This document shows positions 32,105 to 32,637 of a DNA stretch of 32,637 bases, one piece after another. The position numbers and the translations under genes are program-made. Position 1 is the first letter of the stretch. Every line of letters starts with the position of its first letter. The notes below the pieces were generated by a model that was not told where the DNA came from, made no database searches, and saw nothing but the letters and a program-made list of their open reading frames with translations. Source of the DNA: Lentimonas sp002292345 (lineage in GTDB: Bacteria > Verrucomicrobiota > Verrucomicrobiia > Opitutales > Coraliomargaritaceae); the NCBI GenBank assembly GCA_964187655.1, contig CAXLMP010000043.1:1-32637 (forward strand). Direction: 5' to 3'.

Positions 32105-32637
32105 TAAGCTAGAATATCGTGCATCACGTGGCCATGTACATCGGTTAATCGGAAGTCGCGTCCTTGGTGACGAAAGTTAAGGCGTTCATGATCAATGCCC
32201 ATCAAATGCATCAGCGTGGCATGCAGATCATGGACATGCACAGGATTTTCCACGATGTTATAGCCGAAGTCATCCGTCTTCCCGTAGCTGATGCCGGGTT
32301 TGATCCCGCCTCCAGCAAACCACATGGTGAAACAGCGAGGATGATGGTCACGGCCATAATTATCCTTGCTCAACTGACCTTGGCAATAAGTAGTGCGCCC
32401 GAATTCGCCGCCCCAAATGACCAGAGTGTCATCTAGCATTCCGCGTCGCTTCAGGTCTTTCAGTAGGGCAGCCTGAGGTTGGTCAGTTGCATCTGCCTGC
32501 TTTCTGATTTGATCCGGTAGATTGTTGTGCTGATCCCAACCGCGGTTATACAATTGAATAAAGCGCACGCCGCGTTCGGCCAGTCGGCGAGCCATTAGGC
32601 AGTTGGAAGCGTAGGAGCCCGGCGTCAGTACGTTCGG
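32104..32637 (-). CDS. DUF1501 protein, C-terminal part (cut by window edge)
   Basis: The frame is open from the window edge (PNVLTPGSYASNCLMARRL) to the TAA at 32104-32106, about 177 residues. An internal Met at 32595 is not the true start, because the conserved sequence continues upstream of it. It carries DUF1501 signatures: GVRFIQLYNRGWDQHNN, VIWGGEFGRTTYCQG, GRDHHPRCFTMWFAGGG and HDLHATLMHLMGIDHERL. DUF1501 proteins are sulfatase/alkaline-phosphatase-fold relatives, common in Planctomycetes and Verrucomicrobia, and usually paired with PSCyt-type cytochromes (DUF1549/DUF1553). Here the partner is the 1303-residue cytochrome fusion downstream. The biochemical role is not established. Confidence 0.9.
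   Translation of the reverse strand, partial: PNVLTPGSYASNCLMARRLAERGVRFIQLYNRGWDQHNNLPDQIRKQADATDQPQAALLKDLKRRGMLDDTLVIWGGEFGRTTYCQGQLSKDNYGRDHHPRCFTMWFAGGGIKPGISYGKTDDFGYNIVENPVHVHDLHATLMHLMGIDHERLNFRHQGRDFRLTDVHGHVMHDILA

Noticed and set aside
1..32637. tRNA, rRNA, CRISPR arrays, insertion sequences, phage genes
   Set aside because: Looked for by eye; no cloverleaf-like or rRNA-like segment, no regularly spaced repeats and no transposase or integrase reading frame was seen.

Overview
The window looks like a chromosome segment from a member of the Verrucomicrobiota, most likely the Opitutae/Puniceicoccales (Coraliomargarita-like, probably marine). The evidence is family content: an alternative complex III (ACIII) respiratory operon; a DUF1501 protein next to a planctomycete/verrucomicrobial-type cytochrome protein (PSCyt1); two S1 sulfatases; paired ThuA-domain proteins; and Tat-exported Gfo/Idh/MocA oxidoreductases. 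Shine-Dalgarno sequences are weak throughout. The taxon is an inference from gene content, not from a marker gene.

Layout. (1) 1-6139 holds housekeeping and small genes: the tail of an unidentified gene, a bidirectional terminator, an acidic hypothetical protein (-), pyrD (+), a YicC-type RNase (-), a putative lipoprotein (-), a two-TM-type K+ channel (-), a MYG1-family protein (-) and a membrane-anchored hypothetical (-). (2) 6508-18044 is one tightly packed + strand operon: a 65-aa Tat-like protein, actABCDEF, a 96-aa one-TM protein, then a cbb3-like trio (CcoN-like, CcoO-like, CcoP-like). Several junctions overlap as TAATG. (3) 18045-18350 has no intact gene but carries a translatable fragment and a small hairpin. 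(4) 18351-19550 (-) encodes a VOC/glyoxalase protein and a PAS-AraC regulator. (5) 19655-26526 is a + strand catabolic operon: epimerase, ThuA, ThuA, Gfo/Idh, sulfatase, Gfo/Idh. A strong terminator and a hairpin-rich leader separate it from a second sulfatase (26739-28154). (6) 28193-32637 (-) encodes a 1303-aa multidomain cytochrome/LRR/discoidin/NHL protein, coupled to a DUF1501 protein cut by the window edge.

How it fits together. ACIII oxidises menaquinol and passes electrons to c-type cytochromes. Here it is co-transcribed with what first looks like a cbb3 oxidase. The CcoN-like subunit, however, has lost every recognisable heme and copper ligand and the active-site tyrosine, while the CcoO- and CcoP-like cytochromes keep their heme sites. 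My reading is that this is a non-catalytic cbb3-derived module that anchors cytochromes to ACIII and relays electrons to an oxidase encoded elsewhere. This is the most unusual feature of the window. The second theme is degradation of sulfated sugars, apparently controlled by the PAS-AraC regulator: tandem half-site-like direct repeats lie upstream of both the epimerase operon (21-bp spacing) and the second sulfatase (23-bp spacing).
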